From: Dyadobacter sp. NIV53
GTDB lineage: Bacteria > Bacteroidota > Bacteroidia > Cytophagales > Spirosomataceae
Length of the DNA stretch: 64,000 nucleotides
Assembly: GCF_019711195.1 (NCBI RefSeq)
Contig: NZ_CP081299.1
Span: forward strand, 1,364,001 to 1,428,000
Direction of reading: 5' to 3'
In this document: positions 63,462 to 64,000 of the stretch, piece by piece
Numbering within the stretch: position 1 is the first letter of the stretch
Layout of the letters: each line of letters begins with the position of its first letter
Translations under genes and position numbers: made by a program
The notes under the pieces: model-generated
The model's input: the letters and a program-made list of their open reading frames with translations, nothing else
What the model was told of the DNA's origin: nothing
Databases searched by the model: none

Positions 63462-63919
63462 CGATAAGAAATATGTATTGGGACGTAATGTTTTAAATAA
63501 GTCTCATCTTCCTAGAAAAGATTATGCCAAAGAATGATAATATTTCAAACTATCTTAATAAATCACAAAATAATAAACTAATATTTTAAATTAAAAGCAT
63601 TAAAACCGGTTAAACCTAGAATTATCATTACATTACTATCAAATTAGGTTACAACTCTAATATTCAGACAATCGGATAGTTACAAAATCGGTTACATAAA
63701 ATTTGTCTTTACCCATATTATTATCCTGAAATGAGGTAAAATATCAACTAAAATTATACTAACTAGTTGGCTGTAAACTAAATATTCCAATGGAGTTGAT
63801 TCCATTGGAATATTTAGTTTGTTCAACTGATTACACATTGAACACGTTTTTATTTATCTCTTCTGTTTGGAATTATCTTTATATCTACTTTTAAAATTGC
63901 TTACAAATTAATTTAACGG
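63462..63919. other. AT-rich non-coding gap
   Basis: About 460 bases with no gene. It holds the promoter of the 137-residue gene (no clear box located) and a long hairpin at 63775-63820. Confidence 0.5.
63775..63820. repeat. Perfect 20-bp inverted repeat with 6-base loop
   Basis: Arms 63775-63794 and 63801-63820 are exactly complementary (core ACTAAATATTCCAATGG) around loop GTTGAT. It lies 100 bases after the stop of the partial gene at the window end on the minus strand. No T run follows. Confidence 0.85.
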
Positions 63920-64000
63920 TTAAGTCAGGTCTTCAATTATTGCATTTGGAGCTTCCTGTTTTACAAGCACCATTGCGTTGTCCCTGTCAGCTACGGACAA
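63920..64000 (-). CDS. C-terminal end of a gene continuing beyond the window
   Basis: A minus-strand frame enters the window at 64000 and stops with TAA at 63920-63922. It reads LSVADRDNAMVLVKQEAPNA then IIEDLT. Only 26 residues are visible, so neither the product nor the family can be named. Codon pattern looks coding. The palindrome at 63775-63820 may be its 3' hairpin. Confidence 0.5.
   Translation of the reverse strand: MSVADRDNAMVLVKQEAPNAIIEDLT

Overview
The window looks like chromosomal DNA of a Bacteroidota bacterium, most likely order Cytophagales and perhaps a Dyadobacter relative (genus is a guess). Signs are: genes mostly without Shine-Dalgarno sequences, -7 boxes fitting TAnnTTTG, a PorP/SprF protein and a type IX secretion sorting domain, a FucP-centred sugar cluster, and a DUF1549/DUF1553 plus DUF1501 pair. 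No rRNA, tRNA, CRISPR array, prophage or insertion sequence was seen.

Layout. 1-4.1 kb: an Hsp70-like operon (partial Hsp70, a roughly 700-residue membrane-anchored partner in two frames, a membrane/TPR-like protein). 4.2-7.8 kb: a PAS/GAF hybrid histidine kinase in two frames. 7.9-16 kb: housekeeping genes (rsmA, mgtE, L-serine ammonia-lyase, dtd, MazG-like) plus a decayed Rpn nuclease relic. 14.4-25 kb: odhA-odhB, a PorP/SprF-like protein, a large envelope protein, an FAD oxidoreductase and cmk. 25.3-40.2 kb: a carbohydrate region with lutA, lutB and lutC, an L-fucose-type oxidative pathway, a divergent AraC regulator and a beta-helix protein resembling GH141 fucosidases. 40.4-44.5 kb: adenine deaminase, an ECF sigma factor and rarA. 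44.5-48.7 kb: long non-coding stretches, a small RNA candidate, a T9SS cargo protein and a 60-bp perfect palindrome. 48.7-53.8 kb: two oxidoreductases, a DUF3500 lipoprotein and an Rpn nuclease, the last two frame-disrupted. 53.9-64 kb: the DUF1549/DUF1553 and DUF1501 pair, an SF1 helicase, an AlkD-like protein, an HtrA-like protease and a small unknown.

How the genes work together. The sugar genes fit a non-phosphorylative L-fucose route: permease, mutarotase, lactonase, UxaA-type dehydratase, SDR dehydrogenase and FAH-family hydrolase. The known last step of that route gives pyruvate plus L-lactate, and L-lactate is the substrate of the LutABC complex encoded just downstream on the same strand. 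A separate L-fucose dehydrogenase is not evident.

The most unusual observation is that four genes are each split by a -1 frame change exactly at a run of seven A or T (1961-1967, 5951-5957, 51232-51238, 53029-53035). One extra base in each run restores a full-length family-typical protein. This could be collapsed homopolymers in the assembly, real slippage mutations, or frameshifting during expression; the sequence alone cannot decide.
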